Origin: Candidatus Dormiibacterota bacterium
Lineage (GTDB): Bacteria > Chloroflexota > Dormibacteria > Aeolococcales > Bog-877
Reading direction: 5' to 3'
NCBI GenBank assembly: GCA_027306885.1
Contig: DAHUYV010000038.1
Span: forward strand, 1-39,328
Length of the DNA: 39,328 bases
Every line of letters begins with the position of its first letter. The stretch's first letter is position 1. The notes below the pieces were generated by a model that was not told the origin of the DNA, searched no databases, and saw only the letters and a program-made list of their open reading frames with translations. Made by a program: the position numbers and the translations under genes. Below, one piece after another: positions 15,034 to 24,142 of this stretch.

Positions 15034-16221
15034 ATGCGGTTTGCAGAGCGAATGAGCCGGCTGGGAACCGAGAGCGCCTTCGAGGTGCTGGCGCAGGCCC
15101 GCAAGCTGGAGGCGACAGGTCGTTCGATCATCCACCTGGAGATCGGGGAACCCGACTTCTCCACCCCCGACAACATAATTGAGTCCGCCTACGGGGCCAT
15201 GCGCGGCGGAGCCACCCACTACACCCCAGCCGCCGGCCTGCCTCAGGTCCGGGAGGCGATCGCCGCCAACATGGCAAGCCGGGGTGGGGTCCCGGTGGGC
15301 CCGGAGCAGGTCGTCGTGGTCCCGGGGTCCAAGAACATCCTTCACTTCCTCCTGCTCAGCTGCGTCGAGGAGGGGGACGAGGTCATCCTCCCCGACCCCG
15401 GCTATCCCGTCTACCGCTCACTCACCGACTTCGTCGGGGCCAGGGCACGACCCATCGCCCTGCGCGAGGAGAACGGCTTCGGGATGGACATGGACGAGTT
15501 CGAGTCCCTCATCACCCCCCGAACCCGGCTGGTGATCATCAACTCGCCGCAGAACCCCACCGGAGGAGTCCTGACCGAGGCCCAGCTTGACCGCCTGGCC
15601 GAGCTCGCCATCCGCCACGACTTCCTGGTCCTCAGCGACGAGATCTACTCCCGGATCTGCTTCGCCGACCTGCCCCGCCCAATCTGGACCCGGGACGGCA
15701 TGCAGGAACGGACCGTGGTGCTGGACGGACTGTCCAAGACCTACGCGATGTGCGGCTGGCGGCTGGGGTACGGGGTGATGCCCGCTGAGCTGGCCGAGCG
15801 CATGGCGACCCTCATGATCAACACCAGCTCCTGTGCGGCCGCGTTCTCCCAGTTGGCGGCGGTGGAGGCGCTCACCTCACCCGATTCCGAGCTCGCCGTC
15901 GGGGCCATGGTGGCGGAGTTCCGAGCCCGGCGCGACCTCCTGGTGGAGGGGCTGAACTCCATCCCAGGCATCCGCTGCCACCTCCCCCAGGCCTCCTTCT
16001 ATGCCTTCCCCAACGTCGAGGGGACGGGTATCGAGAGCCGCGACCTGGCCGCCCGTCTGCTCTCGGAAGCCGGGGTGGCGGTCTTGGCCGGGCAGGCCTT
16101 CGGCGACGCTGGGCGGGGCTACATCCGCCTCGCCTACACGGTGGGCCGCCCCCAGCTCCAGGAGGCGGTGTCCCGGATCCGGGCCTTCGTGGGCAGCGCC
16201 GCCCCGGCAACCGTCTCGTGA
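15034..16221 (+). CDS. Class I/II aminotransferase (aspartate aminotransferase family)
   Basis: A 395-residue fold-type I PLP enzyme. Recognisable parts are 'IHLEIGEPDFSTP' at the N-terminus, 'THYTPAAGLPQVREAIA', 'PDPGYPVYRS', 'SPQNPTGGV' (substrate and cofactor Asn), 'SDEIYSRI' (Asp and Tyr contacting PLP) and 'LDGLSKTYAMCGWRLGY', where Lys235 is the Schiff-base lysine. 'GYIRLAYT' near the end carries the Arg that binds the substrate carboxylate. It probably transaminates aspartate or aromatic/branched substrates. The ATG has GGGAGGG about six bases upstream. The stop overlaps the next gene by GTGA, so the two are coupled. Confidence 0.9.
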   Translation: MRFAERMSRLGTESAFEVLAQARKLEATGRSIIHLEIGEPDFSTPDNIIESAYGAMRGGATHYTPAAGLPQVREAIAANMASRGGVPVGPEQVVVVPGSKNILHFLLLSCVEEGDEVILPDPGYPVYRSLTDFVGARARPIALREENGFGMDMDEFESLITPRTRLVIINSPQNPTGGVLTEAQLDRLAELAIRHDFLVLSDEIYSRICFADLPRPIWTRDGMQERTVVLDGLSKTYAMCGWRLGYGVMPAELAERMATLMINTSSCAAAFSQLAAVEALTSPDSELAVGAMVAEFRARRDLLVEGLNSIPGIRCHLPQASFYAFPNVEGTGIESRDLAARLLSEAGVAVLAGQAFGDAGRGYIRLAYTVGRPQLQEAVSRIRAFVGSAAPATVS

Positions 16222-16982
16222 GCCCGGAGGCGGAGGCGGGGCCGCTGGTCCTGGTCCCGCTCCGGTCCGGGTCCCGGGAGGACCAGGGAGCGGGGACTCC
16301 GGTCCCGCTGCAGACGGTCAACCAGGCCTACGTCTCGGCGCTTCAGAGCGCCGGCGCAGTCCCCATCGGGGTCCCCCTGGGCTTCGCCTCGCTGGACTCC
16401 CTCACCTTCGCCACCGGGCTGGTGCTGCCCGGAGGGGCCGACGTGGCCCCCAGCCGGTACGGGAGCAGCGCCCACCCCACCTCCGACTGGGACCAGCGGC
16501 TGGACGAGCTCGAGTTCCCCCTCGTCCACTGGGCGCTGACCCGGGGCATGCCGATCCTGGGGATCTGTCGCGGGCTCCAGGTGCTCAACGTGGCCCTGGG
16601 CGGAAGTCTGGTCCAGGACCTGCCCTCCGAGCGCGCCTCGAGCGTCCAGCATCCCAGCCCGGGCGCAAGGGACCTTCTGACCCACGATCTCCACATTGAG
16701 GAGGGGTCGCTCCTGGCTTCCGCCCTCGGCACCACAACGATGAGGGTGAACAGCCTCCACCACCAGGGGATCGACCGGCTCGCCCCGGGGCTGAGGGCCA
16801 GCGCCTTGGCGCCGGACGGACTCATCGAGGGGCTGGAGGCCGCCGATGGGAGCTGGGTGCTGGCGGTGCAGTTCCACCCGGAGGAGTTGTATCGCGAGCA
16901 CCCCACGGCACAGCACCTCTTCCAGTCCTTTGTGGCCGAGTGCCGGAGGCACGCCCGCAGTCCGGTGACCGCCCCCGCCTGA
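16218..16982 (+). CDS. Peptidase C26 / gamma-glutamyl-GABA hydrolase-like class I glutamine amidotransferase
   Basis: A 254-residue class I glutamine amidotransferase-fold hydrolase. 'PGGADVAPSRYG' opens the domain, 'GICRGLQVLNVALGGSLVQD' contains the nucleophile Cys117, and 'VQFHPEE' contains His220 and Glu222, completing the triad. 'VNSLHHQGIDRL' is also typical of the PuuD/C26 group, which hydrolyses gamma-glutamyl bonds. Substrates in the family include gamma-glutamyl-GABA and related gamma-glutamyl amines. GTG overlaps the upstream stop by four bases. Pairing with an aminotransferase fits amine or polyamine nitrogen salvage, a role inferred from position only. Confidence 0.85.
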   Translation: MSPEAEAGPLVLVPLRSGSREDQGAGTPVPLQTVNQAYVSALQSAGAVPIGVPLGFASLDSLTFATGLVLPGGADVAPSRYGSSAHPTSDWDQRLDELEFPLVHWALTRGMPILGICRGLQVLNVALGGSLVQDLPSERASSVQHPSPGARDLLTHDLHIEEGSLLASALGTTTMRVNSLHHQGIDRLAPGLRASALAPDGLIEGLEAADGSWVLAVQFHPEELYREHPTAQHLFQSFVAECRRHARSPVTAPA

Positions 16983-17082
16983 GCGGGGGGCCCGGGCCGA
17001 CGAGCCCCGAGGCACCGACCGGCATCGAGAGATGCGTGAGCCGGCGCTCGACCTCCTGGAGGGTGGAGCGGCCCGCTGCCGG
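16983..17082. other. Convergent intergenic region
   Basis: One hundred bases separate the C26 hydrolase and ispG stops. The only structure I see is GCATC-GAGA-GATGC with a GNRA-type loop, flanked by CCGG repeats. It could serve as a bidirectional terminator but has no T-runs. Confidence 0.3.
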
Positions 17083-18219
17083 TCAGGCCTCCGGGATGCC
17101 CACGGGGAGCTCCCGCCCGGCGGCGAGCAGCTCCTGGTCCTCGTCGGCGATCCGCTCCAGCTCATGGACCAGGGAGTCGACCAGCTCGCCCTCGGGCATG
17201 GTGGCGATCACCTTCCCCTTGCGGTACAGGATGCCCTTCTGCCGGCCGCCGGCGATCCCGATGTCGGCGTGCATCCCCTCGCCCGGCCCGTTGACCACAC
17301 AGCCCATGACCGAGACCGTGATCGGCCGCCGCACCCGGAGCAACGCCTGCTCGACCCGGGAGACCATGGGCATCATGTTGATCTCGAGACGACCGCAGGT
17401 CGGGCAGGCCACCAAGTTGGGGCCGGTGGGACGCTCCTGGAGGTTGGCCAGGATCTGGCGCCCGACGCGCACCTCCTCCTCCGGCTGGTCCACCAGGGAG
17501 ACCCTGATGGTGTCGCCGATGCCTTCAGCCAGCAGGATCCCGATCCCCATGGCACTCTTTATCGCCCCGGTCGAGGTCGGACCCGACTCGGTGAGACCGA
17601 GGTGGAGCGGGTATCGGTTGGGCAGGCTGGCGAAGAGCCGGTTGGCGGCCAGGTTGGTGAGCACGTCGCTGGCTTTGAGGCTGACCTTGATGTCCTGGAA
17701 ACCGAGCTCCTCCAGGATCTTGAGGTGCCCGAGGGCGGCGTCGACCATCCGCTGACCCACCTCCTGGGGCCCTCCCTCTCCGCGGCCCCGGCTGAGGGCC
17801 TTGCGGTCCGGGAGGCTGCCGGCGTTGACCCCGATGCGGATCGGCACCCCCAGCTCCTGGCAGCGACGGGCGATCTCGGCCACCTTCTCCGGCTGCCGGA
17901 TGTTGCCCGGATTGAGGCGCAGGCACTGGATCCCCGCGTCGAGCGCCATCAGAGCCAGCGGGGCGTCGTAGTGGATGTCCGCGACGATGGGGAGCCGGCT
18001 GCCCTTCACGATCTCGTGAAGGGCTACACCCGCCTCCTCGGTGTCGCAGGTGACCCGGATCAGGTCGGCGCCGGCATCCGCCGAGCGGGCGATCTGCTCC
18101 AGGGTCCCCTTCACGTCCTCGGTCGGGGTCTTGGTCATGGTCTGGACGCTGATCTGGGCGGCCCCACCGATCACCACCCCTCCGACCTTGATCGGCCGGG
18201 TCTTGCGTCGCTCGGTCAT
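17083..18219 (-). CDS. ispG: 4-hydroxy-3-methylbut-2-enyl diphosphate synthase (flavodoxin/ferredoxin)
   Basis: IspG reductively opens MEcPP to HMBPP, the penultimate step of the MEP isoprenoid pathway. The 378-residue product has the N-terminal TIM barrel ('ISVQTMTKTPTEDV', 'PIVADIHYD', 'LRLNPGNI', 'VSLKASD') and the C-terminal iron-sulfur domain. The cluster ligands are Cys272 and Cys275 ('CPTCGR'), Cys307 and Glu314 ('GCVVNGPGE'), a complete set. The track ORF (761 aa) runs back through rseP in another frame; the ATG at 18219 is the true start and overlaps the rseP stop as ATGA. It is the last gene of the rpsB operon, and dxr of the same pathway lies two genes upstream. Confidence 0.97.
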   Translation of the reverse strand: MTERRKTRPIKVGGVVIGGAAQISVQTMTKTPTEDVKGTLEQIARSADAGADLIRVTCDTEEAGVALHEIVKGSRLPIVADIHYDAPLALMALDAGIQCLRLNPGNIRQPEKVAEIARRCQELGVPIRIGVNAGSLPDRKALSRGRGEGGPQEVGQRMVDAALGHLKILEELGFQDIKVSLKASDVLTNLAANRLFASLPNRYPLHLGLTESGPTSTGAIKSAMGIGILLAEGIGDTIRVSLVDQPEEEVRVGRQILANLQERPTGPNLVACPTCGRLEINMMPMVSRVEQALLRVRRPITVSVMGCVVNGPGEGMHADIGIAGGRQKGILYRKGKVIATMPEGELVDSLVHELERIADEDQELLAAGRELPVGIPEA

Positions 18220-19469
18220 CGGGCCAGGCGCGAGATGTCCCCGAAGGTGACGTATATGAACAGCATCAACAACAAGGCTAACCCAACTGTGTGCACGGTC
18301 GCCTCCAGCCTCGGGCTTACCCGGCGCCGACGCACCCACTCCAGCACCACGAAGAACAGCCGGCCGCCATCGAGGAAGGGGATGGGCAGCAGGTTGAACA
18401 GCCCCAGATTGAGGCTGATCAGCCCCAGCAGCGTCAGGTAGACCGACATCGAGATCTGGGTCGCGATCGAGGTCTCCTGGGCGATGCCCACCGGACCGGT
18501 GAGCTGGAGGTTGGGGTTGTGGTGCGGCGTGATCAGGGTCCAGAGATTGACGAACGTGCTCCCGATCTGGGTGGGGACGGTCCAGATCCCGACCCCCAAG
18601 GCCTGATACCAGGGGGCGGGCGGGCCCCCGAGGCTGGCCAGGAGCGGGTTGCCGGGGGAGGCGAGGTAGCCGACCTGCCACTCGGTCTGCAGCTGGGAGC
18701 GGGCCACGCTGACCGAGACCCGCTTGGCCCCGTCGAGGTAGGTCACCGTCACCGGCCCGGTGCCGGAGAGCGCCGCCGCCAGCGAGGAGGGGGTGGCATG
18801 GGGGACGGGGGCGCCGTTGAGGGCCACGATCTCCGCCTCCACCGGGATCGCCGGCTTGGCCCCGAGCCCCACCCAGTGCAGCTCGGGGGTCACCACGTAG
18901 GTCTTGGGGGTCCCGCTGCCCCACGGCTTCATCTCGACCCGCACCGGGTATCCCCGGGAGAGCTGGATCAGGTCGCGGATCTTGGTGAGGGAGGTGGTGG
19001 GCCGGCCGGCGACGCCAGCGATCTGATATCCGGTGGCGGGAGCGCCCGCGGTGGCGAGGCCGCCACCGGCCTGCACCTGCGGCGACGGCCCCCCCACCGC
19101 CGCCACGAAGGCGAAGATCACCGCCGCCAAGATCAGGTTGGTGATGCCACCCGCCGCGACCACGGCCGCCCGCTTTCCGCTGCTGGCCCGAATGAAGGCC
19201 CGAGCGCCCCCGCTGTCCGCCTCCGGCTCCAGGCCGGTCATCCCGGCCATCCGGACGTAGCCGCCGAAGGGGAGCAGGCGGAGGGAGTAGCGGGTCTCTC
19301 CTCGCTGACGGCTGGCCAGGCGGGGCCCGAAACCGATCGAGAACTCGTCGACCTGGATCCCCGCCCACTTGGCCACGACGAAGTGCCCACCCTCATGCAG
19401 GGAGATCACGACAAGAAGCATGAGGACGATCCCGCCGATGCTCTGCCAGGTGAAGACGAAGCCGGTCAC
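18216..19469 (-). CDS. rseP: Site-2 protease RseP / RIP metalloprotease
   Basis: A 417-residue M50 intramembrane zinc protease. The first membrane helix contains 'SLHEGGHFVVAKW' (His25, Glu26, His29), then 'IGFGPRLASRQRGETRYS' and 'PFGGYVRMAG'. One PDZ region follows in the middle, and the last membrane segments carry 'NLLPIPFLDGGRLFF' with the third zinc ligand Asp. It should cleave transmembrane anti-sigma factors or similar proteins within the membrane. The GTG start overlaps the dxr stop as GTGA, and its stop overlaps ispG as ATGA. The dxr-rseP-ispG order is widely conserved in Gram-positive bacteria. Confidence 0.95.
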   Translation of the reverse strand: MTGFVFTWQSIGGIVLMLLVVISLHEGGHFVVAKWAGIQVDEFSIGFGPRLASRQRGETRYSLRLLPFGGYVRMAGMTGLEPEADSGGARAFIRASSGKRAAVVAAGGITNLILAAVIFAFVAAVGGPSPQVQAGGGLATAGAPATGYQIAGVAGRPTTSLTKIRDLIQLSRGYPVRVEMKPWGSGTPKTYVVTPELHWVGLGAKPAIPVEAEIVALNGAPVPHATPSSLAAALSGTGPVTVTYLDGAKRVSVSVARSQLQTEWQVGYLASPGNPLLASLGGPPAPWYQALGVGIWTVPTQIGSTFVNLWTLITPHHNPNLQLTGPVGIAQETSIATQISMSVYLTLLGLISLNLGLFNLLPIPFLDGGRLFFVVLEWVRRRRVSPRLEATVHTVGLALLLMLFIYVTFGDISRLAR

Positions 19470-20668
19470 GCCCTCTGCCCCCCGGCGGCCAGCCGCCTCC
19501 CGGACCGAGCCGCCACCAGCTCCTGGGCCCGGTCCCGCCCGAAGGCGTCAGCAGCCAGGACTCCGGTCAGGTCCGAGGGCGGAGGACCGGAGTGCGAGCT
19601 GGTGACCTCGGCCACCAGCTCGGAGATCTCACCGAAGTCGATCGCCCCCGCCAGGAACGCCGCCACCGCCACCTCGTTGGCGGCGTTTAGCACGGCGGGG
19701 GCGGCCCCGCCCCGGATCCCCGCCTCACGGGCGGTCTGGAGCGCCGGGAAGCGCTCCGCGTCCACCTCCTGGAAATCCAGCCGGCCAACCTTGGCAAGGT
19801 CCAGCGGCGGGACCACCCCGGGGAGGCGCCGCCCGCCGTTGAGGGCGAGGGCGATCGGGGCCCGCATGTCGGGGACCCCCAGCTGGGCCACCATGGTTCC
19901 ATCGCAGAACTCGACCGCCGAGTGCAGGGCGCTCTGGGGGTGGATGACCACGGCGATCCGCTCGTAGGGGATGCCGAAGAGGAAGTGCGCCTCGATCACC
20001 TCCAGCCCCTTGTTCATCATGGTGGCGCTGTCGACCGTCACCTTGGGACCCATCCTCCAGCTGGGGTGGGCCAGCGCCTGCTCCACCGAGGCCCGGCGCA
20101 TCGTCTCAAGCGGCGCCTCCCGGAACGGCCCCCCGCTGGCGGTGAGCACCAGGCGGGCGACGTCCTTTGGGTCCTCACCCCGCAGGCACTGCCAGATCGC
20201 GCTGTGCTCGCTGTCCACGGGTAGGATCTCGGCCCGGTGGCGGCGGGCAGCGGCTGTCACCAGCTCCCCCGCCATCACCAGCACCTCCTGGGTGGCGATC
20301 GCCACCCGCCGGCCGGCCTCCAGGGCCGCCATGGTGGGCATCAGGGCCGCCGCCCCACCCCCACCGATCAGGACCACGTCGGCCCGCGGATCCGCGGCCA
20401 GGGCACAGGCAACGTCGCCCCCGACAAGCACTCCTTGCGGGACCGGGCCGGACGGGGACACCAGCACCACCCGGGCGCCCGGGAACGGGGCCACCGCCTG
20501 GAGCAGCGCCTCCGCCCGGGAGCCGCCCACGGCCCCCAGCAGCTCGAAGTGCTCCGGGTAGCGGGCCATGACGTCAAGGGCCTGAACGCCGATCGAGCCG
20601 GTGGCCCCGACAAGGACCACCCGGACCCGGGTCCCCGCCGGGCCGCCCCTAGCCGACGGCACCGGCAA
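19466..20668 (-). CDS. dxr: 1-deoxy-D-xylulose 5-phosphate reductoisomerase
   Basis: Dxr makes MEP from DXP with NADPH, the committed step of the MEP pathway. The NADPH loop 'GATGSIGVQALDV', metal site 'PVDSEHSAIWQ', substrate loop 'LTASGGPF', 'HPSWRMGPKVTVDSATMMNKGLEVIEA' region and 'HPQSALHSAVEF' segment are all present in 400 residues. One feature is odd: the near-invariant 'ANKE' that contacts NADPH reads 'ATQE' (Thr126-Gln127-Glu128). The rest of the site looks intact, so the enzyme is probably active. The start is the TTG at 20668 or the GTG at 20662; both lie inside the end of cdsA. The stop overlaps rseP as GTGA. Confidence 0.94.
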   Translation of the reverse strand: MPVPSARGGPAGTRVRVVLVGATGSIGVQALDVMARYPEHFELLGAVGGSRAEALLQAVAPFPGARVVLVSPSGPVPQGVLVGGDVACALAADPRADVVLIGGGGAAALMPTMAALEAGRRVAIATQEVLVMAGELVTAAARRHRAEILPVDSEHSAIWQCLRGEDPKDVARLVLTASGGPFREAPLETMRRASVEQALAHPSWRMGPKVTVDSATMMNKGLEVIEAHFLFGIPYERIAVVIHPQSALHSAVEFCDGTMVAQLGVPDMRAPIALALNGGRRLPGVVPPLDLAKVGRLDFQEVDAERFPALQTAREAGIRGGAAPAVLNAANEVAVAAFLAGAIDFGEISELVAEVTSSHSGPPPSDLTGVLAADAFGRDRAQELVAARSGRRLAAGGQRA

Positions 20669-21458
20669 GCGCCAGCAGCGAATACATCACCGCGGCCACG
20701 AACAGGAGGCTGTCCACTCGGTCCAGTATGCCGCCATGCCCGGGAACCAGTCGGCCGGAGTCCTTCACCCCCAGCTCGCGCTTGAGCTGCGATTCGACCA
20801 GGTCGCCGACGATGGCGGCGAGCGAGGCGACGGAGGCGATGGAGAACGCGACCCAGGTGGCCAGGCCGGGGAGCACCAGGGGCAGGAGCGCGCCGACGGC
20901 GGCGGCGGGCAGGAGGAAGCCGGCCACCGCCCCCTCCCAGGTCTTGGCGGGACTGATGGCCGGCATGAACGGGTGGCGGCCCCAGCGCGAGCCCACGAGG
21001 TAGGCGGCGGTGTCGCCGAGCACCGAGACGCCCGCCGTCAGCAGAACCAGCTCCGGGCCGCGAGCGCCGCCACCGACGTAGAGGAGCAGGACGAAGCCGG
21101 GAAGGTATCCCAGCCAAAGTCCACCTCCGATCGCCACCGCCCAGCGCGCCACGGGTCGGTTGGCGGGGGCCGAGGCCAGGGTGAGGGCGAGCCCGGCGAG
21201 AGCCGCCGCGACCAGCCCCACCTGGGCGGCCGGGACCTGCGGGTAGGCGTAGCGGAAGAGCCAGAACCCGGCCAGCGGGACGAGGATCAGCAGGTTGGGG
21301 CCAAGGTGGACCGAGCCCCACAGCTTCCGGTACTCGAAGAGGCCGACGGCGACCACCAGGGCCACCAGCGCAGCCAGGTACGAGCGGCCCAGAAACAACG
21401 CCGCCACCAGCACCGCCAGCAGGAACACCCCACTGGCGGTCCGCACCAGGAGCCTCAA
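20649..21458 (-). CDS. cdsA: Phosphatidate cytidylyltransferase (CDP-diglyceride synthase)
   Basis: A 269-residue polytopic membrane enzyme that makes CDP-diacylglycerol from phosphatidic acid and CTP, the precursor of all major phospholipids. The C-terminal signature is complete: 'ESQLKRELGVKDSGRLVPGH' followed directly by 'GGILDRVDSLLF', matching the S-x8-K-R-x4-K-D...H-G-G-x2-D-R-x-D pattern. About seven membrane helices precede it. The TTG start at 21458 forms a TTGA overlap with the uppS stop, and the end overlaps the start of dxr. This is the usual uppS-cdsA-dxr order. Confidence 0.95.
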   Translation of the reverse strand: MRLLVRTASGVFLLAVLVAALFLGRSYLAALVALVVAVGLFEYRKLWGSVHLGPNLLILVPLAGFWLFRYAYPQVPAAQVGLVAAALAGLALTLASAPANRPVARWAVAIGGGLWLGYLPGFVLLLYVGGGARGPELVLLTAGVSVLGDTAAYLVGSRWGRHPFMPAISPAKTWEGAVAGFLLPAAAVGALLPLVLPGLATWVAFSIASVASLAAIVGDLVESQLKRELGVKDSGRLVPGHGGILDRVDSLLFVAAVMYSLLALAGAVG

Positions 21459-22165
21459 TCCAACTCCGGGACTCCGCCGAACCGACGTTGCCGGGCGGCG
21501 TAGTCGGCCAGGGCGGCGAGCAGGTCGGCGGCACCGAAGTCGGGCCAGAGGGTCTGGGTGACGTAGAGCTCCGCGTAGGCGGACTGCCAGAGCAGGAAGT
21601 TGCTGGTGCGGAGCTCCCCGGCGGTGCGGATGATGAGATCCGGATCGGGCAGGCCGGCGGTGTACAGCGCGCCCGCCAGGGTGGGCTCGTCCAGCTGGGT
21701 GAGGTCGGCCCCGGCGCGGGCGAGGGCGCGGACCGCGTCGACGATCTCGGCCCGGCCGCCGTAGTTGATGGCGACGGTCAGCGCCCCGGTGGTGTTGCCT
21801 GCGGTCCTCTCCTCCGCCTCCTGGACCAGCCGTCGCAGCCGGGCGGAGAGCTGCTCCCGGCGGCCGATCACCCGGATGCGGACCCCGTTCTGGTGGAGCT
21901 CGTCCACCTCCTCCTGCAGGGTCTGCTCGAAGAGCCGCATCAGGGTCGCCACCTCATAGCGGGGTCGCGACCAGTTCTCGGTGGAGAACGCGTAGAGCGT
22001 GAGATTGTGCACCCCAGCCTCATCCGCGGCCTCCATCACGCGCCGGATCGCCCTGATCCCGGCGCGGTGGCCGGCGGTCCGTCGCTGCCCGCGCTGGCGA
22101 GCCCAACGGCCGTTGCCGTCCATGATGATCCCGATGTGGGCCGGCAGCGCCCCCAGATCAGCCAC
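21455..22165 (-). CDS. uppS: Isoprenyl transferase (undecaprenyl-diphosphate synthase family)
   Basis: A 236-residue cis-prenyltransferase that extends farnesyl-PP with IPP to the long polyprenyl-PP carrier needed for peptidoglycan and glycan export. 'IGIIMDGNGRWARQRG' contains the catalytic Asp and diphosphate-binding Asn/Arg. 'YAFSTENWSRP' and 'LIIRTAGELRTSNFLLWQ' are the substrate-binding blocks, the latter with the usual R-T-x-G-E-x-R-x-S-N signature. The start is the GTG at 22165, 15 bases after frr. Its product feeds the polyprenyl-phosphate-sugar enzymes encoded elsewhere in the window, and its isoprene units come from dxr and ispG in the same operon. Confidence 0.96.
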   Translation of the reverse strand: MADLGALPAHIGIIMDGNGRWARQRGQRRTAGHRAGIRAIRRVMEAADEAGVHNLTLYAFSTENWSRPRYEVATLMRLFEQTLQEEVDELHQNGVRIRVIGRREQLSARLRRLVQEAEERTAGNTTGALTVAINYGGRAEIVDAVRALARAGADLTQLDEPTLAGALYTAGLPDPDLIIRTAGELRTSNFLLWQSAYAELYVTQTLWPDFGAADLLAALADYAARQRRFGGVPELD

Positions 22166-22180
22166 AGCCTGAGATCTCGC

Positions 22181-22738
22181 TCAAACCTCTAGGAGTTCGG
22201 CTTCCTTGCGCCTGGCGATCTCGTCCACCCGCTCCACGAATCGGTCGGTGATCCGCTGCAGGTCGGCGTGGGCCCGCTGCCCCTGATCCTCGGAGATCTC
22301 CCCCTCGTGCTCCAGCTTCCGCAGCCGGTCCAGGTCGTCCCGGCGAACGTTGCGGACCGCCACCTTGGCCTCCTCGGCGCGCTGCTTCACCACCCGGACG
22401 AACTCCCGCCTCCGCTCCTCGTTCAGGGGAGGGACCGGCACCCGGATGACCTGCCCGTCGTTGCTGGGGTTGAGGCCCAGCTCGCTGCGCAGCAGAGCCC
22501 GCTCGATGACCACGATCAGGTGGCGGTCCCAAGGCTGGACCAAGATCATGTGAGGCTCCGGGGCCGAGATGCTGGCCACCTGGTTGATGGGCACCTGGGA
22601 CTCGTAGGCGTCGACCTTCAGGTGGTCGATCAGCGACGGGGAGGCCCGACCGGTGCGGATCGAGGTCAACTCGCGCTGGAACGTCTCAATGCTCTTCGCC
22701 ATCCGCTCCTCCGCCGAGCGGAGGAGGTCCGCACTCAC
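22181..22738 (-). CDS. frr: Ribosome recycling factor
   Basis: RRF, with EF-G, splits post-termination ribosomes. From the GTG at 22738 the product has 185 residues, the standard length. '[20 protein letters not shown]' is the family signature of the first helix, '[20 protein letters not shown]' belongs to domain II, and the C-terminal helix '[20 protein letters not shown]' completes the three-helix bundle. The track start (224 aa) is too long. The GTG makes a GTGA overlap with the pyrH stop, which settles the start. Confidence 0.97.
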   Translation of the reverse strand: MSADLLRSAEERMAKSIETFQRELTSIRTGRASPSLIDHLKVDAYESQVPINQVASISAPEPHMILVQPWDRHLIVVIERALLRSELGLNPSNDGQVIRVPVPPLNEERRREFVRVVKQRAEEAKVAVRNVRRDDLDRLRKLEHEGEISEDQGQRAHADLQRITDRFVERVDEIARRKEAELLEV

Positions 22739-23502
22739 TCCCGCCCCTCCCGGTCGACCACCAAGGTGCCCACCGGCTCCCCGCTGACCGCGCGGGCCAG
22801 GTTGCCGGGCGTGAAGAGGTCCAGCACCAGCAGGGGGAGGCGATTGTCCATGCACAGGGTGATGGCGGTGTTGTCCATCACCTGAAGGCCCCGGTTCAGG
22901 ACCTCGAGGTAGGAGATAGTCTCAAAGCGCTGCGCCGCAGGGTCGACCTTGGGATCGGCGCTGTAGACCCCGTCCACCCGGGTCGCCTTGATCAGCACGT
23001 CGGCGCCGATCTCGGCCGCCCGCAACGCCGCCGGGGTGTCGGTGGTGAAGAACGGATTCCCCGACCCGGCGCAGAAGATCACCACCCGCCCCTTCTCCAG
23101 GTGCCGGATCGCCCGGCCTCGGATGTAGGGCTCAGCCACCTGGTGCATCTCGATCGCGGTCTGAACCCGGGTGGCCATCCCGTGCGCCTCCAGCGCGTCG
23201 CGGAGGGCCAGCCCGTTGATGACCGTCCCCAGCATGCCCATCAGATCGGCGGTGACTCGATTCATGCCTCGGCGGGCGCCCGCCAGCCCCCGGAAGATGT
23301 TCCCCCCGCCCATCATCACTGCGATCTCGGTGCCGAGGGAGTGGGCCGCCTGCAGCTCCAGCGCCACCGTGTCCAGCACCAGCGGGTCGATGCCGTACCC
23401 GCCATCGCCCACCAGCGCCTCCCCGCTCAGCTTTATCACGACGCGGCGATAGTGCGGAGGGGTCAGCTGCCGGGCATCCTCCACCCTGCCGCTCAAGGGC
23501 AT
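22735..23502 (-). CDS. pyrH: Uridylate (UMP) kinase
   Basis: PyrH phosphorylates UMP to UDP, a key step for pyrimidine nucleotides and UDP-sugars. The amino-acid-kinase fold is clear: '[19 protein letters not shown]' (ATP loop), '[12 protein letters not shown]' (UMP and phosphate binding), '[20 protein letters not shown]', '[17 protein letters not shown]' and 'DGVYSADPK'. I place the start at the ATG at 23502 (255 aa), four bases after the tsf stop, the same stop-to-start spacing as at the rpsP/KH junction. An upstream ATG at 23523 would overlap tsf by 17 bases. The stop overlaps frr as GTGA. Confidence 0.95.
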   Translation of the reverse strand: MPLSGRVEDARQLTPPHYRRVVIKLSGEALVGDGGYGIDPLVLDTVALELQAAHSLGTEIAVMMGGGNIFRGLAGARRGMNRVTADLMGMLGTVINGLALRDALEAHGMATRVQTAIEMHQVAEPYIRGRAIRHLEKGRVVIFCAGSGNPFFTTDTPAALRAAEIGADVLIKATRVDGVYSADPKVDPAAQRFETISYLEVLNRGLQVMDNTAITLCMDNRLPLLVLDLFTPGNLARAVSGEPVGTLVVDREGRE

Positions 23503-23506
23503 CGCC

Positions 23507-24142
23507 TCAACCACCAGCGTCATCCTCCAGCTGTTCCCCCAAGGGGAAGCGGGCGAACCGGGCGACGGAGATGTTCTCGCCGGTGGAGGCGATGGTCTCC
23601 TTGATCACGTCCTCCACTCGCCGGGCCTTCTTGCCCCCCTCGTCGCGCAGCCACGCCTGCTCGTACAGGCAGAACGTCTCGTAGAACTTGCGCAGCCGGC
23701 CCTCCACGATCTGGTCCAGCCGGGATGCGTCCCGCCCCTCGGTCTCGGCCTGCTCCCGGTAGATGGCGCGCTCATGCTCCAGCTCCGCCTCGGGCACGTC
23801 CCCTCGGCGCACCCAGCGCGGGCTCAGGCTGGCGACCTGGAGGGCGAGATCGTGTACCAGGGACTTGAACTCATCGGTCCGGGCCACGAAGTCGCTCTCA
23901 CAGTTCACCTCGAGCAGGACCCCAAGCCGCCCCCCCGGGTGGATGTAGGCGTCCACCAGACCCTCCTTGGTCTCCCGCTCGCTCCGCTTCTCGGCCGAGG
24001 CCAGCCCCTTGGTTCGGAGCAGGTCGCGGGCGCGTTCGAAGTTGCCGTTGGCGTCGACCAGGGCCCGCTTGCAGGCCATGATCCCGGCGCCGGTCTGTTG
24101 GCGCAGCTGCCGGACCAGCTCCGCGGAGATCTCCTCGCTCAC
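23507..24142 (-). CDS. tsf: Elongation factor Ts
   Basis: EF-Ts is the nucleotide exchange factor for EF-Tu. The UBA-like N-terminal helix pair contains '[15 protein letters not shown]', and the core shows '[14 protein letters not shown]', the block that disrupts the Mg site of EF-Tu. At 211 residues it is the short form found in Thermus, cyanobacteria and Chloroflexota rather than the roughly 270-residue actinobacterial type. That is useful for taxonomy. The GTG start overlaps the rpsB stop as GTGA. Its normal partner rpsB lies directly upstream. Confidence 0.96.
   Translation of the reverse strand: MSEEISAELVRQLRQQTGAGIMACKRALVDANGNFERARDLLRTKGLASAEKRSERETKEGLVDAYIHPGGRLGVLLEVNCESDFVARTDEFKSLVHDLALQVASLSPRWVRRGDVPEAELEHERAIYREQAETEGRDASRLDQIVEGRLRKFYETFCLYEQAWLRDEGGKKARRVEDVIKETIASTGENISVARFARFPLGEQLEDDAGG

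Noticed and set aside
17083-19368. Possible RseP-IspG fusion suggested by the 761-aa ORF
   Set aside because: The first ~380 residues of that ORF are rseP DNA in the wrong frame. RseP itself is complete in its own frame and overlaps ispG by ATGA.
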